From Takakia lepidozioides (lineage: Eukaryota; Streptophyta; Takakiopsida; Takakiales; Takakiaceae): a stretch of 64,000 bases of DNA. A model generated the notes under the pieces. It saw only the letters and a program-made list of their open reading frames with translations, made no database searches and was not told the DNA's origin. Of the stretch, positions 1 through 10,830 are shown one piece after another. Numbering within the stretch: the first letter of the stretch is position 1; every line of letters starts with the position of its first letter. Location: contig CM060733.1 in NCBI GenBank assembly GCA_030704615.1, positions 34,722,001 to 34,786,000 of the forward strand, in the 5' to 3' direction. A program made the position numbers and the translations under genes.

Positions 1-423
1 GGTTTCGGGGATGTTCCTCCACAGTGTGCCTCACGGCCTCCCTCGTGGTTATTTTTTCCACCCAATGTGAACCTTTATACTTTTAATTTGATTAAAAGGG
101 CCTCTATCCCCTTTCTCTCAAAAAAAAAGAAAAAAAAAACATTTGATTATCAACATTATTTAAATAGCTCAAGAATGTTCATCATGCAACACCTTATATG
201 TATCCTCTGGAAATCACAAACCTCACAAACTGAAAGTCATACAACCAATATTCAGATTGATAAACACTAGGTGTGAAAGTTTCACATGGTGAATTGTCAC
301 ATCTCTCCAAGTTCTTCCCGACAAACAATAGACAACTCACCCAGGGCTAGGAAGAATTTAGTAGGCGCATGAGCCTTATATAAGAAAATAGTGCACAGGT
401 TGCAAAAAGTTTTGTTTTCAATT
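1..423. other. No gene recognised; left flank of the duplicated block
   Basis: I see no coding region with recognisable similarity here. The stretch is AT-rich, with an A-run near 120-140. It ends where the sequence becomes nearly identical to 36286 onward, so 423/424 is a duplication breakpoint. Confidence 0.5.
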
Positions 424-549
424 CGGATGTTAGATTTTTGGTTATATGGTATGATTCCCATGCTATATAGATTTAGAAACCTGGATCAAACAGGACCCCG
501 AAAGATTTTTAAGACTTAAAAAACCCTCTTTGTTGTCAAATAGGCACAG

Positions 550-2149
550 GTCCAGAAATGCACATCGCAAGTGATCAGCCTGCACTTGACTGGAAAACGC
601 GCCTAAATATTGCATTCAATGCAGCACAAGGTAACAATTTTTCGCTTTCATTCTAGACTTCTAACTTTTTTTCCTGAATGTTGTTTAAATTTCAGATTTC
701 ATGGGGCTATACTTGGATTACTCTTTTGTCATTCTATGACACTCATGTCATAGAATACATACTATATAGACTCATAGAAATGGCTCTGATGTAGTCTAAT
801 TGGGCGCACAGGGTTAGAGTATCTGCACACAGGTTGCAGTCCGAACATCATTCACCGTGATGTGAAGAGCAACAACATTTTGCTTACGAACAAGATGGTA
901 GCTAAAGTTGCTGATTTCGGACTCTCCAAGTTGGCAGAGGAGGGGGTCAGTCACGTATCCACCTTCGTTAAGGGCACTCTCGGTTACCTCGATCCTGAGT
1001 ACGTGCATTCCTCGTACATTCCTAACCAACTTATAATACTGTCTAATATATGTCTACTTCAATTTTCCTCAAATGAGCGTCAAATGGGGTTTTGGACGGG
1101 TTCTACTGCAGCTTTTTTATCGTGCTATAGACATCTACAGGTCGCCTAGGTCAATGGCTGGTAGATAATTAGTAGCTAACTGCTCTCATTAAGCAATATG
1201 CAATCCCTTGCATGACATTAAAACTGTAACAGGTATTTCTCAACTTTAAAGTTGACAGGAAAGAGCGACGTTTACAGCTTTGGCGTTGTGTTGTTGGAGA
1301 TTATCTCCGGCCGACCACCTATTAACTACCGGGCTGTCGACTCTAAAGTAATCCTAGTCGATTGGGTAAGTTAATGCAGTTAATGTAACCTGCCTTTGTT
1401 GAGATTCAGCCACTTCATTTGAAGTGTTAAAATGCCCAGCTATACCAGAATGTATGTTTCAATATATTCATGATTTCATCATTCCATGATTGCGACTCTA
1501 TTGTCTACTTGCTTTCCGGTTAGCCATCGATTCCTAGTCAGATTGAGTTCAGTGGTTTGTGACATCTTGGACTTAGTGGGCCTAGAGGAGACTGAAACGA
1601 TCTCGCGACAATGATCACCCTTACTTCTCTAGTTTCGGCGTTCGCATACTTTGGCAAGCACTTGTTACTCCTTTCGCTCAAACATAAATTCTTGCAAGCA
1701 GAATGTATCCTGGTGGCCATCTAGTAGTTTCTGACAGCGTGTTTTTGATGTGGATGAAATCATAAATTACAGGTGAGACCGCATCTACAATCAGGACAGC
1801 TTCAAGAGATTGTGGACCCAAAACTGGGTCAAAATTTCAACGTGACGGGTATGCGAAGGTTGTAGAGTTGGCACTAAATAGTTTGGAACCCATAGGCCTC
1901 CGCAGGCCAACAATGAGAGAAGTGGTACAGGGTCTAGGGGATGCAATGGCGTTGGAATATCTTGGGGATCCATCTCCAGAAATGTCTGCCACCTCGTCAA
2001 GCTTGTCTGACCCCCATCCAACAGCTGTTGGGAACGGAGAACTTAGCAGCTTGCAATCCAGTGCAGAATTTTCACAGAGTTCAGTGGAGATTACTTCATA
2101 TGCCCCCGATGATATTCATGAAATCCTTTCGAATCCCAGTGCAAGGTAG
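550..2149 (+). pseudogene. Receptor-like kinase 3' half, copy A, frameshifted
   Basis: This is the C-terminal half of a plant receptor-like Ser/Thr kinase of the LRR/malectin type, which would phosphorylate cytosolic substrates from the plasma membrane. Exons are visible at 550-630 (LDWKTRLNIAFNAAQG), 812-1002 ([11 protein letters not shown] catalytic loop, [13 protein letters not shown] activation segment), about 1259-1365 (KSDVYSFGVVLLEIISGRPP) and 1773-2149 (EIVDPKLG, RRPTMREVV, Ser-rich tail, stop). The P-loop and VAVKK exons are absent here, so the piece is 5'-truncated. In the last exon the reading GMR must shift by one base to reach VVELAL (about 1853-1860, apparent loss of one A), so the C-lobe is broken. 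No clean donor was found between DPEY and KSDVYSFG. The frameshift could be a homopolymer sequencing error. Confidence 0.85.
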
Positions 2150-2752
2150 ATGGTGATAATACTCCTCTTTCTCCATTCTCAGGAATAGGAGTACTCCCAA
2201 AGTCAGGAATGGGCTTCTGTAAATTAATGGGTTTGTGACTTTGTGAAGGAGAGGATCTTCGAGGGAGCTTCCAAGATATTCTCAACCTTTGCTCACTTCA
2301 CGGCACACTGGGCAATCTCACAATCGTTCCTCCAGTTTGATATCACCTACACTACACTACCGCAGGGAAGGGAGGGTGGGGGTCGCCCACAATGTTAAGT
2401 CCACTGTAAGGCGCGACGGTGCACTCCCAAATAAGGATTTTGTTACGTGTCCTTCTCGGGTCTGAGCTACAAGGACTCACCTACCCAGGTCGAGATCGGA
2501 AATTGCTGGGATGGTGGAACGGACAATCATGGTCCATGGATGATCTCTCCTGTGCAGTTTTTATGGTCCGAAGTCTCAACTTTGTTTGGAGACCAGTTCT
2601 ATATCATGCTCGGATGCAGTTCCGCAACAAGCTGGTGCACAAATCAGTAAGGCAACACTTCAGACTGTACAGGTCCCACACCCAGATTTGATCAAGCCCA
2701 TGATTGAAGGCCACGCCTAGATACCGATTTCTTCTGCATCCTCTTATGTAAA

Positions 2753-3176
2753 GCCTCTGAATCTGGCCGAGTAGTCCCTCGATCTATGAAGTACTTTCCA
2801 GAACTGTTAGTAGCCCTAAAGATCAGGTTATGCTCTTGTCCCTTGCTGTTCAAGAGCATATGTGTAGACCCACTACTGACTAGATCGTTATCCAAAGACG
2901 GTTAAGTGCTATTGGCTGCTTAGAATGCGAACATAACAATGATCTATAACATCGCTTGGGAAATTTAGTTGAGAAACTTGACAGTTTGCGCCTGTTCTAA
3001 TTATAGATCTCTCTAAGAAATCTTGGAGCTGTCCTGAGAAAGAATGTGTCCCAAAGTGAGTCAAGAAAACGTGGCCCTCCAGTTGAACACCTTGCAGCAG
3101 CAGAGCAGCAGCGGCGGCTGAAGCCGTGGGTTAAGGGTGCAGGACCTTCGGGAACCTACTCCTGTGTAGGACGTCC
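2753..3176 (+). repeat. Copy of the RLK pre-transmembrane segment (copy 1 of 3)
   Basis: The segment from gcctctgaatctgg to acgtcc matches 38500-38922 closely and 33418-33900 with more divergence. In the 33.4-kb copy it is the intron and exon start just before the receptor kinase transmembrane segment. Here it is followed directly by P450 sequence, so it is a displaced fragment. Confidence 0.85.
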
Positions 3177-3268
3177 GTTCATGGTGACCAAGGGGCTGGA
3201 GAGGGGACCGAGATGGAAACACGGAAGGAATCTGGGAAAAGATGGTGGTGGCATGGGATGAAGGCTAC

Positions 3269-3465
3269 CTTTCAAAATCTCGTTCACGCAGGTCGAATTT
3301 TCAGCCAAGAGGCGCAACGTCATGGAAATGGCGGAGGCAGTGGTCTCGTGGCCAGCAAACATGAGGACGATGAGGTTGTCTAGGATGGCAGCCTCGGTGA
3401 GGAACTGTCCATTCTCGTCCGGCGTCGTCAGGAGCACTGGCAGAAGGTCTTGATGTGCGCGCTAT
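3269..3465 (-). pseudogene. Cytochrome P450 exon (CYP85-clan-like), copy A
   Basis: The minus strand encodes a P450 internal exon: LLTTPDENGQFLTEAAILDN, then the I-helix oxygen-binding motif FAGHETTASAISMTLRLL, then AENSTCVNEILK, ending at a GT donor (AAAG/GTAGCC). The TTPDENG...I-helix spacing resembles CYP716-type members of the CYP85 clan, which oxidise triterpenoid or sterol-like substrates at the ER. The N-terminal anchor, ExxR and heme-Cys exons are missing, and the 5' side is cut by the Copia LTR at 3645. It is an exon relic of the fuller piece at 39013-39790. Confidence 0.8.
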
Positions 3466-3644
3466 GCAAGTTTGTCTTCGAGTTCCTGACACTGTACAGA
3501 TCATCCATGGTCATAACAATACTTTCAAGAACAGTCCCTGATCTCTTGAAAGAAAGGAAGACAGCAACTAAGATAACTAAATTCACCCTTGACTGCAAGT
3601 ACATCTCATAAATATCGGTCATTTGAGTTGCAATATGTAGCAAG

Positions 3645-4031
3645 TGTTGAAATCGAAGATCTAGTCCCTCATTGACATCTGGACCATGCTGGTCGAATAG
3701 TCATAGTCGGCAACTAGGTGGCAGTCCACCGAGCAGTCACAATCACAGATGCCAGTCAGTCACATTTTGAATCTCTAGCTAGTTGGATCTCCCGCACTTA
3801 GTAGTACTTGTATTTTTTGGTGACAGACGATACTTAGTTAGTTTTTATATATGTTCATAGCGTGGTGTAGTTAAGCTTACAGATGCGTGAGCATCATTGA
3901 TTTCGATGGATTGCCTTGTAGATTGATAAGCCGCGTACTTCTCAGTGTTTCAATAGTGTTGGATAGCTTCTTCATAACTTACTGGCTACTCTGTAAACAA
4001 CTATGAGCAAGCAGTGAAATCAGTATTTTCA
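3645..4031 (+). repeat. Copia 5' LTR
   Basis: It begins TGTTGAAATCGAAGATC and ends TATTTTCA, matching 8310-8698 with scattered substitutions and one-base indels. The end is set by the CA dinucleotide directly before the primer-binding site. Confidence 0.92.
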
Positions 4032-4033
4032 AG

Positions 4034-4048
4034 AGGTTATGGACCCAC
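4034..4048 (+). promoter_or_regulatory. Primer-binding site, half-tRNA-iMet type
   Basis: The bases aggttatggacccac lie two bases after the LTR end. Their complement, gtgggtccataacct, matches the anticodon arm of plant initiator tRNA-Met (recalled as gtgggcccataaccc) at about 13 of 15 positions. Priming from an internal tRNA fragment is known for Drosophila copia. Plant Copia elements more often use the 3' end (TGGTATCAGAGC), which is absent here. Confidence 0.7.
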
Positions 4049-4106
4049 AATCGCTTATTGTTGTGTGAGAGGTTTTCTTTATGTAGAAGTAAGGGTGATA
4101 GAAGAA

Positions 4107-4910
4107 ATGGGGTCAGTGAAGACAGATTCTAAGAACGTGATGAATATTGAGAAGTTCACGGGAGATAACTTCCAACTATGGAAGTTCCAAATGCAAGTGC
4201 TATTCCGAGCAAAGAAGCTTTTACGTGTTGTTGAGGGAATAGAATTGAGAGAAGAAGCTTTGGATCAAGATGAGTGGGATGACAAGGATAACTGTGCTTC
4301 TTTGTACATCTGCAGGTCGGTAGACAAGAAGCGCATGCAGCAACTCATTGCATGCAAGACATCAGCAGAGATGTGGAGTCGTCTCATCACCATTCATGAG
4401 CAGTGCGCAAGTGAAAATATCCATATGCTACAGCAAAAAAATTTTGAATACAAGATGAGTGATGGTGATGATGTAGGTGAACACATTAGCACCATAGAGT
4501 CCATGGCCTGCCAGCTTAACGATCTTGGGGAGGCCACAACAGATCGAGCAGTAATCACCAAGATTATTTGCAGTTTACCTCCTTCATACCGACACATGAT
4601 CTCAGCGTGGGACAGTGTTCCGAAAGATGAGCAGACGATCGAGAAACTTACCGTAAGACTGCTAAAAGAAGAAACCCTGAACAAAGAACGAGGAGCATTT
4701 GATGAAGCCAGAGATAAGGCCTTTTTTTGTGGTCGGCCAGGTAATATGAAAACAGCGGAAGCGGTGATGGTAAGCCAAGATTGACGTATGCTGAACGTCA
4801 GGAAAAGAGAAGGAGAATCGAGGAATTGAAGAAACGAACTCATTGCAATGGTTGCGGAAGAAGAGGACACTAGGAGCGCGAGTGTCCTGATAAGAAGGCA
4901 ACAAAGAGAA
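4107..4910 (+). pseudogene. gag: Copia gag with interrupted zinc knuckle
   Basis: The Gag reading begins at MGSVKTDSK (4107) and contains a UBN2/DUF4219-like capsid region: FTGDNFQLWKFQMQ, then EMWSRLITIHEQ, then ICSLPPSYRHMISAWDSV. This coat protein would form the cytoplasmic virus-like particle. It stops at 4782-4784. The CCHC knuckle resumes in another frame (CNGCGRRGH, then ERECPDKK), with a TAG at 4870-4872 inside it. Gag-pol would normally be one polyprotein, so these are inactivating changes. Confidence 0.88.
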
Positions 4911-4997
4911 GTCAAGCAAATCAAGTGAGAGTATGTCTCCAGAGGTCAATTTAGCACTGCATACACTGTTCACGGGGCTCAATCTTCTAGAGTTACC

Positions 4998-6395
4998 ATG
5001 GCTCAGAGTAATTGTTGGTATGCTGATGGCGGTGCAAGTGAGCACATGACCGATAAGAGAGAGTGGTTCAAGAATTTGGAACCAATAGCTAAGGGGAAGT
5101 GGCCTGTCGTGGTCGTTAACAATGAGTCTGTGTGGGTTGAGGGAGTTGGGGATATCGAGATTCTGAGTCTTGTTGGAGATAGGTGGGAGTGATTACAAAG
5201 GCTTTGTATGTCCCTAAGTTGAAAAAGAATCTATTCTCAATCGGACAGGCAGCAGACAAGGGAATTGTCACTACCTATAACAAAGAAAGTTGCAAATTAA
5301 TTAGCAATGAGGGACAAGGAAGAATTGTGATAGTAGGTTTGCGTGAAGGGAAACTGTATAAGCTGCAGTTGAAGGTCATTATACCTAAGAATATTGACAA
5401 GGGTTTGTTAAGTGGCAAAAATAAGAGCATCGCTTTCTTGAGTGAGTCAAACCCTAGCAATCTACATCTCTCATGCTATGATCAAGAAAATGGAGGCATC
5501 ACAGAGTGTAGAAGGTCTGAAGATAGGCAGTCTGAGTGAGGCATCTACCTTCTGTGAAGGATGTGCCTATGGCAAGAGCCATAGACAAAGCTTTCCTGTC
5601 AATGATGAGAGAGTAAAAGCTGAGAAAGCTGGAGATTTCTTACACACGGATGTGTGTGGACCGATGAAAATAGACTCCATCGGAGGGTCAAGGTATTATG
5701 TTGTTTTCAAAGATGATTTCTCAGGGTACAGAATGGTATTCTGCATGAAGAGGAAGTCTGAAATCATAGAGCACTTTCGAAAGGTCTTTAAGCAGACACA
5801 ACAAGAAACAAAGAACAATGTCAAGATAGTTCGTAGTGACCGAGGGGGAGAGTTTATGAGTTCAGCTTTTAAAGAGCTTTGTGAGAAAAAGGGAATCCGT
5901 CATGAGCTGACAGCTCCTTATACACTGGAGCAGAACGGTGTTGCCGAGAGAGAAAATAGAACCATCATGGAGTCAACAAGGAGTATGTTGCATATAAGCA
6001 ATATTGGCCTAGAATTCTGGGCAGAGGCGGTACTAACGAGTGCTTACATCCTGAATAGAACAGGAACACGGTTACTGGATGGAAAGACACCGATCGAAGC
6101 ATGGTCAGGAGCAAGACCATCTGTTGTTCATTTCAAGATTTTTGGATCAGATGTCTATTCTCACATTCCAAAGCAGATGAGATCCAAACTTGATCTTAAG
6201 TGCAAGAAATGTGCATTCATAGGATATTGCACCGAGAGCAAAGCATATCGGCTCTGGCACAATGACACTAAGAAGGTGATAATCAGCCGAGATGTTGTGT
6301 TTGATGAGGGATCATACACATCTACAACACAGTCATTGCAAACTCAAAGTGGAGTCTCCATTATGGATCTGTATGATGATCTTGAGACTCACTAG
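4998..6395 (+). pseudogene. pol: Copia protease and integrase
   Basis: The aspartic protease active site reads YADGGASEHMT (DGGA in place of the usual DSGA). A pre-integrase zinc region follows (CEGCAYGKSHRQSFP) after a frame change near 5185 and another near 5440-5540. The integrase core has its acidic triad in context: HTDVCGPM, VRSDRGGEFMS and LEQNGVAERENRT. The Copia-specific downstream block FGSDVYSHIPKQMRSKLD is present. Integrase would insert the cDNA into host chromatin; the frameshifts make a full product unlikely. Confidence 0.9.
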
Positions 6396-6421
6396 AAGTA
6401 CCTGAAAGTAAGCCGGAACCA

Positions 6422-8200
6422 GTGGGAGCAATGCAGGGACTAGTGGGAGCAATGCTGGAACAGTGGATGCAGGTGGATGCAGTTGAGGCAATAGAAGAAT
6501 TGATGGGAGCTCAAGAAGGACGAAATAATGAGCAAGCGGTATATGAACCAGTGGGAGTTCAGCTTGAAGTGGTCCTTGATGGATGTGTGGAGAAACCATA
6601 TGGGCAAATGACGATACGAAACTCGATCACGACAAGCACCAACGAGGTAGAGGTGCAGTCTTTTGCTGGAGTAGCGAGTTCATTGGAAGAGCCCCATGAT
6701 TATTGGACTGCGATCAACTCAGAACAGAGAGTCGAATGGCAGCAAGCGATGGAAGGAATTCAACTCTCTCACTCAAAACGAGACATGGTTGCTTACAGAA
6801 CTACCTCGTGATCGCAAAGCGGTGCAATGTAAATGGGTTTTCAAACTAAAAACAAAATCAGATGGAACAGTTGAGAGATACAAGGCACGATTAGTTGCAA
6901 GGGATTCTCACAGCAGTATGGTATCGACTACGCAGAAACATTTTCTCCTGTAGCCAAGTATGACTCCATTCGCACCATTCTTGCCATTGCAGCATCTGAG
7001 GATATGAATATCATGCAATTTGATATTAAAACCGCGTTTCTCTATGGAGAACTCGAAGAAGAGATCTACATGATCCAGCCGCCGGGCTTCATAGCACCAG
7101 GCACAGAGCACCTGGTATGCAATTTGAAAAAATGTTGTATGGACTGAAGCAGGCTTCACGAGTTTGGAATGCGAAGTTTGACAATTTTTCTGTTTAGGTA
7201 CAATTTGGTACCAAGTGCGGCAGATCCTTGCATTTACTACAGTAAGGAGAAGCCCAAAATCATCACATCTCTTTTCATGGATGATGGACTGGCCTGTTGC
7301 GTTGAGTCAGCAAGGCTTGACAACATGTTTGAATACATGGGTAAGGAATTTGAAACCAAAGTGGGAGAGGCAGACTGTTATGTTGGTTTGCGAATTAAAA
7401 TAGATCGCAACGCAGGACTATTTCAATCGATCAGCAAGTCTACATTGAGAAGATGATCACGAAGTATGGTTTCGAAAATGCAATGGCAGTGACTACTCCT
7501 GCTGACCCTAATACTCAAATGAGTTTCTACTCTCTTTCGGGTGACTCAGAGAGAAGAAGAAAAGGAAAACATCATGGATTACCAATTTCCATATCAGGAA
7601 ATGGTTGGGAGCTTGATGTTTGCAAGCATCGGGAGTCGTCCTGACATCTCATATGCAGTAAGTACAGTGGCGAAATACGCATCAAGACACATACATGTGC
7701 ACTGCAACGCTGTGAAACGGATCATGAAATACTTGAAGGGAACATCTCATTTTGTTCTGACCTACAATGGGAAGCAAGACACAAATCTGCTCACAGGATT
7801 TTGCGACGCAGATTATGCTGGTGACATAGATGAAAATCCAGATCCGGATGTGTCATTATGTTTGAACAAAGAGCAATTGTTTGGAGCAGTCGGAAACAAG
7901 CGTGTACTGCTGGATCGACAACTGAATCGGAGTACGTTGCGGCTCACATGGCTACGAGGGAGATTATTTGGTTACGGAGACTCATGGACTCCATTAGACA
8001 TTCACAGAAGACACCCACCCCACTTCACAGCGATAACCAGAGTTGCATCAGACTGGTTCACAATCCAGAGTACCATCGTTGAACAAAGCACATAGACGTT
8101 CAGTACCATGTCATTCGCGAGAACCAGGCGAAGGGAGAAATTGATATTCAGTATGTTCACACGAACGATCAGATTGCCGATATTTTTACGAAGGCTCTTG
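6422..8200 (+). pseudogene. pol: Copia reverse transcriptase and RNase H, multiply frameshifted
   Basis: RT blocks are spread over frames: WQQAMEGI near 6740, KAVQCKWVFKLKTKSDGTVERYKARLVA near 6815-6900 (given here as a location rather than an intact run), FDIKTAFLYGELEEEIYM near 7020-7070 and the catalytic SLFMDDGLACC near 7270-7300. RNase H follows (GFCDADYAGD near 7797, TESEYVAAHMATREIIWLR near 7925-7980). At least four frame changes are needed. The enzyme would copy element RNA into cDNA and degrade the template; this copy cannot make it. Confidence 0.88.
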
Positions 8201-8309
8201 GTCAGACAAGTTCTTTCGTTTTCGCTCCATGCTTGGGTTGCATTCCCCAGCAAGCAATCTCTGTGCAACGATCTTTGAAGCATGCATACAATGTCGGACT
8301 GAGTGGGAG

Positions 8310-8698
8310 TGTTGAAATCGAAGATCCAGTCCGTCATTGACATCTGGACCATGTTGGTCGAAATAGTCATAGTCAGAAACTAGGTGGCAGTCCACCGAGC
8401 AGTCACAATCACAGATGCCAGTCAGTCACATTTTGAATCTCTAGCTAGTTGGATCTCCCGCACTTAGTAGTACTTGTTTTTTTGGTGGCAGACGATACTT
8501 AGTTAGTTTTTTATGTATGTTCATAGTGTGGTGTAGTTAAGCTTACAGATGCGTGAGCATCATTGATTTCGATGGATTGCCTTGTAGATTGATAAGCCGC
8601 ATACTTCTCAGTGTTTCAATAGTGTTGGATAGCTTCTTCATAACTTGACTGGCTACTCTGTAAACAGCTATGAGCAAGCAGTGAAATCAGTATTTTCA
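8310..8698 (+). repeat. Copia 3' LTR
   Basis: It is preceded by the purine tract gagtgggag, starts TGTTGAAATC and ends TATTTTCA. It pairs with 3645-4031. Confidence 0.92.
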
Positions 8699-9320
8699 AG
8701 ATTGTCATTGTTTTGGGTAGAATTGGCATGATACAAGAAAAGAAAACGTGTTGTAGTAAGAGGCTGATCCAGGTTGGAAGATACATCACATGATTTTTTG
8801 GTAGGAACAGCTGGAGCAACCACAGTTCGGTCTTTCAAGATCACTTGCAGCTTTGGCTCAGCTACGATTCCCATGCTTTCTGGAAGTCTTTTTCCTCCAG
8901 AAGGGAAGCGAGTACGTCAATGGGTCACTGCAATCGATGTCTAAGATGTTTCGGAAGCTGAGAGCATTCAAATAACCTCAAAACGGAAATTACGAGGTTA
9001 GTACTTCGGACCTTCCTCCGTCCTCGACCCAGTTGCAGATCTTCGGACTTGAACTTTCAGCTGTACAACTTTCTGTCTGTGCCTATCCTCAATATCGTTC
9101 TTCCTTGTGTCTCTTGGCAATAAGCATTCGAGCTATAACGCCCATGAAAACGTGATGAGCTACCGATCTTGCTTCGCCGGAATCTCTTTGTAAACTTTCA
9201 AGTCGCCACATCATTTCTCTATCAACGCGCGTCCCTGCCATGGCCCATGATTGTTTGGCACTGTACTAATTTACAGCACATGTGATAATTTAGAGTAGTA
9301 CTTGGGCATTATGACATCCA
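8699..9320. other. No gene recognised
   Basis: Short open frames exist on the minus strand near 8668-8874, but none resembles a family I know. The sequence does not continue the duplicated block: copy B differs from 39388 on. Confidence 0.4.
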
Positions 9321-9391
9321 GTCCATTAGCTCAGTCTGGTAAAGCAGTGACTGTCACCCGGTGATTCTTTTGTTCAAATCCTGCTACCTTG
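9321..9391 (+). other. tRNA-Asp-like degenerate sequence (tRNA pseudogene or SINE head)
   Basis: tagctcagtctgg fits an internal A box, ctgtcac fits a tRNA-Asp(GTC) anticodon loop and ttgttcaaatcc is close to a B box, at normal spacing. The acceptor and anticodon stems do not pair well, so it is not a functional tRNA. It could be a tRNA pseudogene or the head of a tRNA-derived SINE. Confidence 0.5.
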
Positions 9392-9575
9392 TTGCACCGT
9401 GTTTTTTGCTCGCCAAAAAGCTCATTTTTGAGGGAGGAGCCGTTCCGATTGTTTGAGCACGAAAGCTGCAGTTCCATCGCTTTGGGCAGGCAACCCTCAC
9501 TGTGGAACTGACTGATGCAGGCGAAGGGAGATTGTGCGTCGCAATGGGCATTATCGTATGGAAACAGAGTATCAG

Positions 9576-9820
9576 CGTTTTTTTTTTTTGGCGAAAAATC
9601 GCCAAATGGCGACCTCAAAACATTAAAATAAAATATTCTGTCGTAAATTCCCAGTTTTTCATGGATGAAATCGCCAATCTTCTACAAGGGGAAAAAAAAC
9701 AATGGATGAATTTGCCAAATGTGGATGATATAAATGGATGAAAGTACATAGGAGGATGATATAGCTATTTCTTGTAGCCACTCGTGCTATTTTTTCAAAT
9801 TTAAGAAAAAAATCACTGCA
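9576..9820. repeat. Dispersed repeat, copy 1
   Basis: This matches 10831-11106 from the T-run and ggcgaaaaatcgccaaatgg through ttgtagccactcgtgctat to aaaaaaatcactgc. The second copy has about 35 extra bases after aggaggatgat. No coding sequence is recognised, and it looks like a short non-autonomous element. Confidence 0.85.
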
Positions 9821-10269
9821 GAGTATGAGGGTAGGGTTTTATTTATCCCATAAATTCTCCCTCAAAAACAAAACTTTGAAAATGTGTTTCATGATTTTGA
9901 TCCCACAAGACGTCCTCAGGATGAGTTAAGCATCCAATTGGATGATTATGGGTACAATAGGTCTACTTTATCATCCAAACATACAAGCAAAACAATAAGA
10001 AATTAGATAGAAAAACTATCCACAAAAATGTTTAGGCACACAGACAAATGAACTTTCATCCTTCCTCGATCCCTAATTTGGAGGGAGATATGAATTTTTA
10101 AGTTGGGCGGGGGCTGGTTTGAGCCCTAAATTCATTGAATTGGATGTGGGCTTGAAGTTGGAAAGTCTCCGATCCCCTCAAGCGTAACGGTTGTCACTTG
10201 TCAAATGAAAAAGGAAATAAAAACACATAAATGTAGAAAATGTGGAAATTAGAAAACAAAAATATGAAT
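9821..10269. other. No gene recognised, AT-rich
   Basis: I see no coding similarity, RNA gene or repeat structure in this stretch. Confidence 0.4.
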
Positions 10270-10462
10270 AAAGGAATTTTGGGGGCAGATTCTGCGAGGC
10301 CCTGATTGGCTGCAGGCCATAATGAGCCATTAAAAGTCAAACTGCCGATTATGGCAGTCAAGCAGCCGATTAGGAATGCAGAATGCACCAGCGCCGTGGA
10401 GCGTCGATCTTCTGCATTTTAATTTGCTTCAAAAAAGGCAGAATCTGCCCCCAAAATCCTTT
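10270..10462. mobile_element. MITE with about 25-bp terminal inverted repeats
   Basis: The left end aaaggaattttgggggcaga continues tt-ctgc. The right end is its reverse complement (gcagaatctgcccccaaaat followed by ccttt) with one base of length difference. The 193-bp unit has no coding sequence. I could not identify a convincing target-site duplication, so the superfamily is undetermined. Confidence 0.8.
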
Positions 10463-10830
10463 CCGTCAGACGACATAACTTAGATGCAGTTCGTTTCCTT
10501 GGAACAAGTTGTCGTTCCCTCAAAATGTGATACCCTTCGGCCAACATTTAGTACATGCACAAATGATTAACATCAAAGTACACCAGTCACCTTCGGCATT
10601 TTTTTCCCATTGTCCGCCAAAACGGGAGAGATGAACGAGAGGAAAAATTCGTATGATTGTCAACGTGGACCTGTTAACACTTGCCAGTTGTCAGTAAGCG
10701 GAATTTCTAGAGGTGCCAGCTCATGTTTTCCGGCCACTTGGCGCACCAGGTAGAGTACACTCCCGCTACTTTCGAAAAATGAGAAAAAAACTGCCTTGTT
10801 GTGTGTGGTGTGTCTAACTTCTCCCTTCCA

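Larger units (their letters stand above)
424..3644 (+). repeat. Segmental duplication, copy A
   Basis: This block is nearly identical, introns included, to 36286-39387, in the same orientation about 36 kb away. It starts at a shared gatgttagatttttgg and ends at a shared gcaatatgtagcaag, immediately before the 5' LTR of the Copia element. Near-identity of intron and exon sequence indicates a recent DNA-level duplication rather than a retrocopy. Copy A keeps a 133-bp stretch (about 1752-1884) that copy B has lost. It carries the 3' half of a receptor kinase, a copy of the kinase's pre-transmembrane segment and one P450 exon. Confidence 0.93.
3645..8698 (+). mobile_element. Ty1/Copia LTR retrotransposon, two LTRs
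   Basis: Two LTRs of about 388 bp (TG...CA) flank gag, zinc knuckle, protease, integrase, RT and RNase H in Copia order. A primer-binding site follows the 5' LTR, and a purine tract (gagtgggag) precedes the 3' LTR. The LTRs differ at roughly 14 positions including indels (about 96% identity by eye), so insertion is fairly recent. The internal region has stops and several frameshifts, so this copy is non-autonomous. The 5-bp flanks (gcaag and agatt) do not match, so no target-site duplication is visible. The left flank is exactly where the duplicated block ends. Confidence 0.95.

Noticed and set aside
4394-4924. Long minus-strand open frame
   Set aside because: It is antisense to the Copia gag, with no similarity of its own.
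9321-9391. Functional tRNA-Asp gene
   Set aside because: Acceptor and anticodon stems do not pair adequately.
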